From an uncultured Bacteroidota bacterium (GTDB taxonomy: Bacteria > Bacteroidota > Bacteroidia > NS11-12g > UBA9320), in NCBI GenBank assembly GCA_913050005.1, contig CAJXBI010000010.1:1-44344 (forward strand): a stretch of DNA of 44,344 bases. The letters are read 5' to 3'. Positions 1 to 8,563 of this stretch are shown here, piece after piece. A program made the position numbers and the translations under genes. The notes under the pieces were generated by a model. It was not told the origin of the DNA and ran no database searches. It was given only the letters and a program-made list of their open reading frames with translations. Numbering within the stretch: the stretch's first letter is position 1; every line of letters begins with the position of its first letter.

Positions 1-1502
1 AGTCGTCTGTAAGTCAATTAATTACAGACAAAAATACCGTTACTGGGGTGATGAGTTCTGGTGGAGTTGCGCATTATGGAAAAGCTGTTGTTTTAACGAG
101 CGGAACTTTTATGAATGGTATAATTCACGTTGGTAGACAACAGACATCGGGAGGACGAATGGGTGACAACGCGTCGTATGGCATAACGGAACAGTTGGTG
201 GGTTTAGGGTTTGATAGCGGAAGAATGAAAACGGGAACACCACCAAGAGTGGATGGAAGGACAATCAACTACCAGATTCTTGAAGAACAAAAAGGTGACG
301 AATCTCCAATGTGTTTCTCATTTAGAAAACCAGTGAGTATAGAAAAACAACACAGTTGCCACATTACTTATACCAACGAAAAGGTGCATGAGATCTTAAG
401 GTCTGCTTTTGATGATAGTCCGTTGTTTAACGGAGCAATTAAGGGTGTTGGGCCCAGATATTGCCCTTCTGTAGAAGATAAGGTTAATCGATTTGCTGAA
501 AGAACAAGGCACCAGATATTTATTGAGCCCGAGGGCTGGAATACCTACGAAACTTACGTAAATGGTTTTAGCACGTCGCTACCTCAAGATGTGCAGTATA
601 AGGCACTTCGAGAAATTAAAGGATTTGAGAGGGCGAAAATATTTAGACCTGGCTACGCTATTGAATATGATTTCTTTTATCCTACACAATTAAAACTTTC
701 ACTTGAAACAAAGGGGGTTAATAACTTGTTTTTTGCAGGGCAAATTAACGGAACAACTGGTTATGAAGAGGCAGCTTGTCAGGGGTTAATGGCTGGAATA
801 AACGCAAACCGACTAATCAACAACAAAGAAGCCTTCATACTTAAACGGAACGAAGCATATATTGGAGTACTTATAGACGACCTAATAAATAAAGGCACAA
901 AAGAACCCTATAGAATGTTTACAAGTAGGGCAGAGTTTAGAATTTTACTTAGGCAAGATAACGCAGATGTGCGACTAATGCCTTTGGCTAAAGAAATAGG
1001 AACCATAACTGATGAAGAATATGAGGTTATGGCAAAAAAGCGGGGTCGTGTTGGAGAAATTAAGAAAATAATAAAGAAAAAAACAATTAAACCGGTGGAA
1101 GTAAACCCAGTGTTAAGGGGTCTTAAAACAGCTGATATTCCACAGAACTATTCTATTGAAAAGGTTTTAGCTAGGCCACAAGTATCGTACAAAAATCTCA
1201 TGGGTGTTGCGTCTATTAACGAGCTGTTAGATAAGTATTCACCTGAAGAGTTGGAACAGGCAGAAATTCAAATAAAGTATAAAAGCTACATAGAAACGGA
1301 AAAAGAAAACGTAGAACGATTGATTCGGCTTGAAAATAAAAAACTTGCCAAAGATTTTGACTATTCGACAATCAACTCACTATCACTTGAGGCTATTGAT
1401 AAACTTAATCAAATAAAGCCTATTAGTGTTGGTCAGGCTTCCAGAATAAGCGGAGTTAGTCCCGCGGATATTTCTGTACTCATTGTGCATTTCACTAGAT
1501 AG
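1..1502 (+). CDS. mnmG: tRNA uridine-5-carboxymethylaminomethyl(34) synthesis enzyme MnmG (5' truncated by window start)
   Basis: Frame is open from position 3 (SSVSQLITDKNTVTGVMSSGG...) through the listed ORF; GidA/MnmG motifs GTFMNGIIHVG, GRMGDNAS, RMKTGTPPRVDG, GPRYCPSVEDKVNRFAERTRHQIFIEPEG, FFAGQINGTTGYEEAACQGLMAGINA. Confidence 0.97.
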   Translation, partial: SSVSQLITDKNTVTGVMSSGGVAHYGKAVVLTSGTFMNGIIHVGRQQTSGGRMGDNASYGITEQLVGLGFDSGRMKTGTPPRVDGRTINYQILEEQKGDESPMCFSFRKPVSIEKQHSCHITYTNEKVHEILRSAFDDSPLFNGAIKGVGPRYCPSVEDKVNRFAERTRHQIFIEPEGWNTYETYVNGFSTSLPQDVQYKALREIKGFERAKIFRPGYAIEYDFFYPTQLKLSLETKGVNNLFFAGQINGTTGYEEAACQGLMAGINANRLINNKEAFILKRNEAYIGVLIDDLINKGTKEPYRMFTSRAEFRILLRQDNADVRLMPLAKEIGTITDEEYEVMAKKRGRVGEIKKIIKKKTIKPVEVNPVLRGLKTADIPQNYSIEKVLARPQVSYKNLMGVASINELLDKYSPEELEQAEIQIKYKSYIETEKENVERLIRLENKKLAKDFDYSTINSLSLEAIDKLNQIKPISVGQASRISGVSPADISVLIVHFTR

Positions 1503-3017
1503 ATGAAAATAATAATAATAGCTTTTATCTTTTTAACATCGTGTGCCTCAATTCAATCATTAGACGGAGGAGATAAAGATACAATGCCACCTAAAATCAC
1601 GTCTGTATTTCCAGAGAACGAATCACTATTTGTAAAGGGTGCTAATATTGTTTTTAATTTTGATGAGTATATAAAAGCACCTAAACTAAATGATGTTTTA
1701 ATTATATCACCAAGTCAAAAAATAAAACCAAGCCTTACTGTTAAAAATAAAAGATTATCAATTAAGCTTCAAGATAGTCTATTAGAAAATACAACCTATT
1801 TAGTTCAACTAAATGGAGGTGTTTTAGATAATAATGAAGGTAACCCTGTTGATTTTTTTAATTATGTTTTTTCGACAGGACCATATATTGATTCTTTAAA
1901 ATATAAAGGTTTTATTTATGCATATTTAGAAGAAACTCCTTTAGAAAATTATAATATTCAACTTTATAATACAATAAAGGATAGCGTCATTTTTAATGAA
2001 AAACCAGATTATGTCGTTCGATCTAATAAAGTAGGTTTTTTTAGTTTTTCTAACCTTCCAGAAACTCAATTAATGGTTGCGGTTTTTGAAGATTTAAATA
2101 AAAATTTACTTTATGATAAAGATGAAAAAATAGCTTTACTAAAAACGGTTTCGACATTAAATAATACTATTGATACGTTTTATACATTTGAGAATAAAAA
2201 TACTGATAAATATAAAATTAATTTAGTTAATAATAATAATCCAGGTGTTCTGAAATTTAAATCAAATAAACCTATTAAAGATAAAATAACAGCTCAGATA
2301 AATAATACTGAGACTAATTACTATTTAAACAGAGATAAAGATACAATTACACTTTATTATGAAAATTTTAACGATAGTTTAAGTGTGAATTTACTAGTTG
2401 ACACATTTAATTTCAATTTTAAAATAACTAATTTTATATCAAAAAAATTAGCTTTAATAATTAATAAAACTAAGTCTGGGAAAAGAGAGCTTTTTATAAC
2501 CTCTAATCAACCTATTACTTTTATAGATGATTATATTAATGTTGAATGTAATAATCAAACAATCAATTATATAAAGAAACAAATAAATCCAGTTACTTAT
2601 TTTATTGGTTTTAATAATGTAGTTGATACTGTAAATCTAATTTTTAAACCAGAAGCTATAATATCCTCATATGATAATTTAGATAAAGCTGACACATTAT
2701 TATATGTGGTTAATAATAAATATAGTAATCAACTAAAAATAAAAGTAAATACTCGTGACTCTATAAACTATATAGCAGAATTACTCCAAGATAATAAAGT
2801 AATTCAGTATAAATATTTTACAAATACAGAAAATATAATTTTTAAAAATATAAATCCTGGTACTTATTCATTACGTATAATTTATGATTTAAATAATAAC
2901 CAGATTTGGGACACAGGAGATATTTTTAATAATAAAAAGCCAGAATATATTAAACTATTTAATGCTATTGAAATAAGAAATAATTGGGATAAAGAATTGA
3001 TTATTAATTTATTATAA
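1503..3017 (+). CDS. Lipoprotein with SbsA-type Ig-like (Big_5) N-terminal domain, very AT-rich
   Basis: Signal peptide plus lipobox (IIAFIFLTSC|A); GGDKDTMPPKITSVFPENESLFVKG...VFNFDEYIK pattern of Bacteroidota Big_5 proteins; ATG directly abuts the mnmG stop codon. Confidence 0.8.
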   Translation: MKIIIIAFIFLTSCASIQSLDGGDKDTMPPKITSVFPENESLFVKGANIVFNFDEYIKAPKLNDVLIISPSQKIKPSLTVKNKRLSIKLQDSLLENTTYLVQLNGGVLDNNEGNPVDFFNYVFSTGPYIDSLKYKGFIYAYLEETPLENYNIQLYNTIKDSVIFNEKPDYVVRSNKVGFFSFSNLPETQLMVAVFEDLNKNLLYDKDEKIALLKTVSTLNNTIDTFYTFENKNTDKYKINLVNNNNPGVLKFKSNKPIKDKITAQINNTETNYYLNRDKDTITLYYENFNDSLSVNLLVDTFNFNFKITNFISKKLALIINKTKSGKRELFITSNQPITFIDDYINVECNNQTINYIKKQINPVTYFIGFNNVVDTVNLIFKPEAIISSYDNLDKADTLLYVVNNKYSNQLKIKVNTRDSINYIAELLQDNKVIQYKYFTNTENIIFKNINPGTYSLRIIYDLNNNQIWDTGDIFNNKKPEYIKLFNAIEIRNNWDKELIINLL

Positions 3018-3060
3018 ACTAATTAACATACTTAATAACAATAAGTGTTATTATTAGTTT
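3016..3060 (+). terminator. Hairpin with nested stems overlapping the lipoprotein stop codon; possible weak terminator or structured 3' end
   Basis: AAACTAAT (3016-3023) pairs with ATTAGTTT (3053-3060); AATAACA (3034-3040) pairs with TGTTATT (3046-3052); no U-tract follows. Confidence 0.35.
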
Positions 3061-3420
3061 CATAACATTATAATTTGTATAATTATTAATTTATTAACTA
3101 AATACAAATAGTTATAGACTCTAATTTAACATTAAAGATCATATATACACACAGAAGAATTATTAACAATATAATGTTAAAATATAAAATCGATAAAAGT
3201 AGATAACTTATAAAACTCTTAAAATCAATTACCTATATAAATTATACTGTTAATTTTATGTTATTAATGAAAAAAGCAAAATAAGTTACAGTCATATAAA
3301 CAGCTTATTAATTATATACTATTATAATTTAAAATTTATATATAATAATAAGTAAATAGAAAGTGAATAGAAATTTTCGTAGAGTGATAAAAGTTTAATG
3401 ATTTAATTTGTTGTCAAAAT

Positions 3421-4425
3421 ATGTTAGATAAGTTTAACCAATTAATTGAAAAAGCAAAAAGTTTTAAAGTTTCATCATCCGATGATTTAGAAAATTTTAG
3501 ATTAACTTTTTTGGTAAAAAAAGGGTTGTTAAATAAATTAATACAAGAATTTAAAACGTTATCTAATGATCAAAAAAAAGAACTAGGTAAAATACTAAAC
3601 ATAACCAAGCAAACGGTAGAAGAAATTTATAATATTAATTCTAAAAAAATAACAAGTAATCATAATTATTCACGTCTTAATAATAATTTACCTGGTTATT
3701 ATATTGAGTCAGGCAGTCGCCATATTATTAGTTCTGTTGTAGATGAAATGACAGTTATTTTTGAGAGGTTGGGTTTTTCTGTTTCTATTGGTCCAGAAAT
3801 TGAAGATGATTGGCATAACTTTTCTGCATTAAACTTTCCTAAAAATCATCCAGCAAGAGATATGCAAGATACGTTTTTTGTAGATCAAGAAATTGCTTTA
3901 AGAACCCACACCTCTTCAGTACAAGTTCGTTTGATGGAATCGGGTAAATTACCGATTCGAAGTATTATGCCAGGACGCGTTTATAGAAATGAAGCTATAT
4001 CATCACGCTCAAACTGTTTTTTTCACCAAGTTGAGGGTTTATATATAGATAAAGGAGTTTCTTTCTTAGACCTCAAACAAACGCTATATAATTTTGTGAA
4101 AGAATTTTTTGGACCAAATACTAAGGTAAGATTTAGAGCCTCTTATTTTCCATTTACTGAACCAAGCGCAGAAATGGATATTTTTCTTGGCATTGAAACA
4201 GCGTCTGATTACAAATTAACAAAAGGTACTGGTTGGTTAGAAATATTAGGTTGCGGCATGGTTGATCCAAATGTTTTAGAAAACTGTAATATAGATAAGA
4301 GTTATTCTGGATTTGCTTTTGGTTTAGGAGTCGATAGAATAGCTATGTTAAAATATGGAGTTAAAGATTTAAGAACCTTTTTTAACAACGATAAGCGTTT
4401 TTTGACTCAATTTGATTCCTTATAA
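3421..4425 (+). CDS. pheS: Phenylalanine--tRNA ligase alpha subunit
   Basis: GFSVSIGPEIEDDWHNFSALNFPKNHPARDMQDTFF, LRTHTSSVQVRLM, PGRVYRNEAISSRSNCFFHQVEGLYIDKGVSF, FGLGVDRIAMLKYGVKDLR. Confidence 0.97.
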   Translation: MLDKFNQLIEKAKSFKVSSSDDLENFRLTFLVKKGLLNKLIQEFKTLSNDQKKELGKILNITKQTVEEIYNINSKKITSNHNYSRLNNNLPGYYIESGSRHIISSVVDEMTVIFERLGFSVSIGPEIEDDWHNFSALNFPKNHPARDMQDTFFVDQEIALRTHTSSVQVRLMESGKLPIRSIMPGRVYRNEAISSRSNCFFHQVEGLYIDKGVSFLDLKQTLYNFVKEFFGPNTKVRFRASYFPFTEPSAEMDIFLGIETASDYKLTKGTGWLEILGCGMVDPNVLENCNIDKSYSGFAFGLGVDRIAMLKYGVKDLRTFFNNDKRFLTQFDSL

Positions 4426-4436
4426 AAAAAGCAACA

Positions 4437-4468
4437 AAAAAAGGGTTGCAACAATGCAACCCTTTTTT
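4437..4468. terminator. Bidirectional intrinsic terminator between convergent pheS and the acidic lipoprotein
   Basis: AAAAAAGGGTTGCA-ACAA-TGCAACCCTTTTTT perfect stem with A-tract and T-tract on both sides. Confidence 0.9.
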
Positions 4469-4486
4469 AAAATAATTAATCTTTAA

Positions 4487-4726
4487 TTATTCTGCAGCTT
4501 CTTCAGCCGGTGCTTCTTCAGCCGGTGCTTCTTCAGTTGCTTCTTCCATAGTAGTAGAATCAGTTGTTTCTTCAGTAGCAGCTTCTTCAGCTGGTGCCTC
4601 TTCAGTAGCAGCCATACTGTCAGCTACTTCTGTAGTTTCTTCTGTGCTTTCAGTTTCAGCAGCGTTGTTGCATGCAACAAAACCAAACACTGAAACGATA
4701 GCTAATAATGCAATAATTTTTTTCAT
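4487..4726 (-). CDS. Small acidic low-complexity lipoprotein (E/A/T/P repeats)
   Basis: MKKIIALLAIVSVFGFVAC|NN lipobox; repeats TEEAPAEEA; 15-bp tandem DNA repeat gcttcttcagccggt. Confidence 0.8.
   Translation of the reverse strand: MKKIIALLAIVSVFGFVACNNAAETESTEETTEVADSMAATEEAPAEEAATEETTDSTTMEEATEEAPAEEAPAEEAAE
4497..4538. repeat. 15-bp tandem repeat (gcttcttcagccggt x2 plus a partial third copy) inside the acidic lipoprotein gene
   Basis: Copies at 4497-4511 and 4512-4526; partial copy at 4527-4538. Confidence 0.85.
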
Positions 4727-4793
4727 TTACGCGTAATTTTAATTGTTAAATATTTAAATAATGATGCGAATATAGTGTTTTGGTCAAAAAAAA

Positions 4794-6098
4794 TTATTTT
4801 TTTCTAAAGTAAAGTCTAATTGGAACACCTTTGAAATCATAGTTTGCACGCAATTTATTTTCTAAAAACCGTTTGTAACTGTCAGGAATATATTGTGGGA
4901 GGTTACAAAAAAACGCAAATGAGGGACAGTTGGTTGGAAGCTGAGTTACGTATTTAATTTTTATATATTTTCCCTTTATAGACGGCGGTGGTTTTTTTTC
5001 TATAATAGGTAAAAAGAAATCGTTAAGCTTTGAAGTTGTTATTTTCCTATTTATTGAGTTATAAACATTATTCATAACACTAAGTGCTTTTAACACACGT
5101 TGTTTTGTTGTTGCGGAAACAAACAAGATAGGAACGTCAACAAAAGGAGCAAGCTTTTCTTTAATAAGAGCTTCGTAGTTTTTTGTTGTTTGAGTGTCTT
5201 TTTCAATAAGATCCCACTTATTTACAACCACCACTATACCTTTTCCGTTTTTTTGAGCCAAACTAAATAAATTCATGTCTTGAGCCTCAACGCCTCTTGT
5301 GGCGTCAACTACAATAGCAACAACATCTACAGACTCTATCGCTCGAAGCGAACGCATAACAGAGTAAAACTCAATATCCTCTGTAACCTTACTTTTTTTT
5401 CTTACTCCAGCGGTGTCTACTAGATAAAGGTCTTGATTAAAGGACCTATATCGAACATACAACGTATCTCTTGTTGTACCTGGAATGTCGGTAACAATAT
5501 TCCTGTCGTGACCTAGCAACGTATTACATATTGTAGATTTTCCAGCATTTGGCCTACCAACAAAAGCTATTTTTGGAATATTTTCATCCAAAATTACTTC
5601 ACCCTCTGGAAGTAACTCAACTAAATTGTCTAAAAGGTCTCCTGTTCCGCTTCCAGACAAAGAGGATATTGGATATATATTGTCTATTCCAAGAGAATAA
5701 TATGAGTTAGCCATAAACATTCTTTCATCGTTATCTGCCTTGTTAGCTACCACTAAATATGGCTTTTTGCTTTTTCTCACAAATTTAAAAAAGGCGACAT
5801 CTAAATCGTTTGGGTCGTTTACCGAATCAACAACAAACAACAACACATCTGCTTCACTAATGGCAAGTTCAACCTGTTCGCGAATGTTTGATTCAAAAAC
5901 ATCTGTGCTATTAGAAACATAGCCGCCCGTATCAATTACAGTAAACTCCTTACCCGCCCAGTCACTAGTTCCGTAATGCCTGTCCCTAGTAACCCCGCTT
6001 ATGTCATCGACAATTGCTTTTCTTTCCCCTATTAAACGATTAAATAAAGTGGATTTTCCAACATTTGGTCTTCCTACTATTGCTACAATTCCTGCCAT
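4794..6098 (-). CDS. der: Ribosome biogenesis GTPase Der (EngA), double G domain
   Basis: Two P-loops (GRPNVGKSTLFN, GRPNAGKSTICN), DTGG/DTAG, NKAD/NKWD, KH-like C-terminus. Confidence 0.97.
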   Translation of the reverse strand: MAGIVAIVGRPNVGKSTLFNRLIGERKAIVDDISGVTRDRHYGTSDWAGKEFTVIDTGGYVSNSTDVFESNIREQVELAISEADVLLFVVDSVNDPNDLDVAFFKFVRKSKKPYLVVANKADNDERMFMANSYYSLGIDNIYPISSLSGSGTGDLLDNLVELLPEGEVILDENIPKIAFVGRPNAGKSTICNTLLGHDRNIVTDIPGTTRDTLYVRYRSFNQDLYLVDTAGVRKKSKVTEDIEFYSVMRSLRAIESVDVVAIVVDATRGVEAQDMNLFSLAQKNGKGIVVVVNKWDLIEKDTQTTKNYEALIKEKLAPFVDVPILFVSATTKQRVLKALSVMNNVYNSINRKITTSKLNDFFLPIIEKKPPPSIKGKYIKIKYVTQLPTNCPSFAFFCNLPQYIPDSYKRFLENKLRANYDFKGVPIRLYFRKK

Positions 6099-6125
6099 GT
6101 TATTGATGTGCGAAAGTACATTGAT

Positions 6126-7007
6126 TTATTTCTTTAAGTAACCAAAGTATCGAAGCTGTTGATCATCAGACCTCCAATCTTTTTTAACTTTAACGGTTAG
6201 CGACAAAAAGACCTTCTTTTTTATAAAACCTTCGATACGTTTTCTTGAAAAAATACCAAGATTTTTTATTGCCGAACCACCCCTTCCCAGCACAATGCCT
6301 TTTTGGGATTTACGTTCTACATAAATAGTTGCATATATCTCGTCAATATTCTTTTTTTCATTATAGTTTGTAATACTTACCTCAACACTATAAGGAATTT
6401 CTTTTTTGTATTGCGACAAAACTTGTTCTCGAATCATCTCACTTACCAAAAACCGAACACTTTCATCACTTACTAAATCCTTGTCGTAAAAAGGGGGGTG
6501 TTCTGGCGACAACTCAACCAACATGTTTACTATTTTAGAAACATTAAACCCCTCTTTTGCGCTTGCCACCAAAACATGTTTAGTTTTAAGTGTTTTTTTT
6601 ACCTCAATAACGCGAGCATTTAACACCTCTTGGCTGTCAACAAGGTCTGCTTTGTTTATGACCACAACCACAGGACACGATAGGTTACTGATTTGTTCTT
6701 CGAATTGCTCCGTTTTTGGATATTGACCATCCAAAACCAACAAAACAAGGTCAGCGTCTTCTAGTGAACTTTTTACAGCACCCATCATAGTTTCCTGAAG
6801 TTTATATGCAGAGCTCTCTAGTATTCCGGGGGTGTCTGAGAAAACAAGCTGTGAATTTTTGTTGTTTAAGATACCTTTGATTCGGTGCCTTGTTGTTTGA
6901 GCTTTTGGGTTGGTAATAACAAGATCTTCTCCCAAAACTGCGTTCAGCAAAGTTGATTTACCCACATTAGGCAACCCCACAATTGATATAAAGCTCGACT
7001 TAAACAC
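6126..7007 (-). CDS. era: GTPase Era
   Basis: VGLPNVGKSTLLNAVLGEDLVITNPKAQTTRHRIKGI, DTPG, NKAD, C-terminal KH domain (GIVLGRGGSAIKNLG); GTG start. Confidence 0.95.
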   Translation of the reverse strand: MFKSSFISIVGLPNVGKSTLLNAVLGEDLVITNPKAQTTRHRIKGILNNKNSQLVFSDTPGILESSAYKLQETMMGAVKSSLEDADLVLLVLDGQYPKTEQFEEQISNLSCPVVVVINKADLVDSQEVLNARVIEVKKTLKTKHVLVASAKEGFNVSKIVNMLVELSPEHPPFYDKDLVSDESVRFLVSEMIREQVLSQYKKEIPYSVEVSITNYNEKKNIDEIYATIYVERKSQKGIVLGRGGSAIKNLGIFSRKRIEGFIKKKVFLSLTVKVKKDWRSDDQQLRYFGYLKK

Positions 7008-7011
7008 ACCA

Positions 7012-7019
7012 CAAAGGTA
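7012..7019 (-). promoter_or_regulatory. Putative Bacteroidota -7 box (TACCTTTG on - strand) for era
   Basis: CAAAGGTA on + strand; 4 nt from the GTG start. Confidence 0.45.
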
Positions 7020-7108
7020 GGTCTATAGGGCAATAAAAAGGCCAAACTGCAACAAACTATCGTAATCCAAGAGTAAACTAAAAACCAACAAGAGTTTTTA
7101 ACCCAAGC

Positions 7109-8557
7109 TTATCGTACACTGTCTATCGAAAGTAGTTTGGTGTGATTGTAGCTGCTGTCGATTATTGACATGTTAAAAAACTTTTTTAACTCGACATAAG
7201 AACTTAGATGCGACACAAGAAGCGTGTCACATTGTTTTATTTTATTCCACTGTGCCCTAGGAACAAAAAAACCCCTTTCAATTTTTAACTTGTTGACGTA
7301 AAACAAATGGGGCTCCAGCCCACTCTTTTGGTCTAGAAGTATTTTTGTATTGGAGCTTAAGTGCTTTAAGTTTAGCTCGTCTTTTAAATAATGAGAAATT
7401 CCGTTTGTTTCCAATTCATAGTATTTTTCGTGTGGATTTAGGGCGTATCGATAAGCCTTTTTGTAAGGAAAAAAAAGAACTAACACCACAGGTATTATTA
7501 GCCATTCTGTGTTTTTTTTGAAATGGCTAATTAAAAGGTGTACACTGTTAGAAAAAACAATTGCAAGCATTGGTATTGTAGGAGCTACATACCAAAAATT
7601 CTTAGTACCTAATGAAATAACCAACAAAAATGAGCAACACTGTATTGTCCAAAAAGTCCAACTTTTTGGTAACCCCCTAACAACAAAAGGTGTAATAATT
7701 ACAGCAGAAATAAGCCAAAACCAAAACTGCATCTGCTCCTTAAAAAGTAATTTAAAATAGTAAAAAAAAGAGTATTCTTCAAAAACGTAATTAGAGGATC
7801 GATTTACGTACCGAGGAAACAATTCACCTTGCCAAACAAGATTAAGATATCCGGGCTGCCTTAACTCCCTTTGCCAATAATATAAGCCAATAATAAAAAG
7901 TCCTAAAAAAACAGAAATGTAAAAATGTTTATTAGAAAGCAGCACTGCTAGTTTTTTGTGAAACAGTAATGCAAAAAAAAGCCCAGGCCCAATCATCAAA
8001 ACAGCTATACTCTTGCAAAGAACCCCTAGTGTAAGCGAAACCCCCATCAAGTAGAGGTGTGCTGGTTTTTCTGTTTTTATAAATCGAAAGGTGCTATGTG
8101 CTAAAAGCAGGACAAAGAAAGCAAGTGTGGCATCATGGTCACCAAAACGACCAACATGGTCTCCGTAAAAGCCAAAAGAGGTCGTCAAAATACCCACAGC
8201 AAAAACCCCTGACCAATATTTTTTTGTGGACGAATATGTAATTATAAAGACAAGAACGAGCGACAGTATTGAAAAAAACACAGACGGGAACCGAATAGCT
8301 AACTCGTTTAAGCCAAACAAATGAAGGCACGCTACCTGTAGCCATATCAATAATGGCGGTTTTAGCTCGTATGTCTCGGGAGACCCTTTGTAAGTCCTTA
8401 CTATTAAATCACCGGACTGGTACATTTCTATCGCATTTATAGCATTGCGCGATTCATCCCAGATTCTAAAAGGCAAAACACCAACATTTAGCCAAAACGG
8501 AATAGAGAAGACAAATAGAAGCCCAAGCATTAGAAGTTTTAGGTGAGTATTTCTCAT
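7109..8557 (-). CDS. Glycosyltransferase family 39 (ArnT/PMT-like) integral membrane protein
   Basis: Many TM segments; DESRNAINAIEMYQSGDLIVRTYKG...YELKPPLLIWLQ typical of the GT39/GT83 N-terminus. Confidence 0.85.
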   Translation of the reverse strand: MRNTHLKLLMLGLLFVFSIPFWLNVGVLPFRIWDESRNAINAIEMYQSGDLIVRTYKGSPETYELKPPLLIWLQVACLHLFGLNELAIRFPSVFFSILSLVLVFIITYSSTKKYWSGVFAVGILTTSFGFYGDHVGRFGDHDATLAFFVLLLAHSTFRFIKTEKPAHLYLMGVSLTLGVLCKSIAVLMIGPGLFFALLFHKKLAVLLSNKHFYISVFLGLFIIGLYYWQRELRQPGYLNLVWQGELFPRYVNRSSNYVFEEYSFFYYFKLLFKEQMQFWFWLISAVIITPFVVRGLPKSWTFWTIQCCSFLLVISLGTKNFWYVAPTIPMLAIVFSNSVHLLISHFKKNTEWLIIPVVLVLFFPYKKAYRYALNPHEKYYELETNGISHYLKDELNLKHLSSNTKILLDQKSGLEPHLFYVNKLKIERGFFVPRAQWNKIKQCDTLLVSHLSSYVELKKFFNMSIIDSSYNHTKLLSIDSVR

Positions 8558-8563
8558 AGTAAA

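Noticed and set aside
3018-3420. Possible oriC in the AT-rich gap
   Set aside because: No DnaA-box-like TTATCCACA clusters seen and no dnaA/dnaN nearby; kept only as an AT-rich anomaly.
4794-7007. Adjacent GTPases Era and Der as a novel pair
   Set aside because: Both are standard ribosome-biogenesis GTPases and I believe this adjacency is common in related Bacteroidota.
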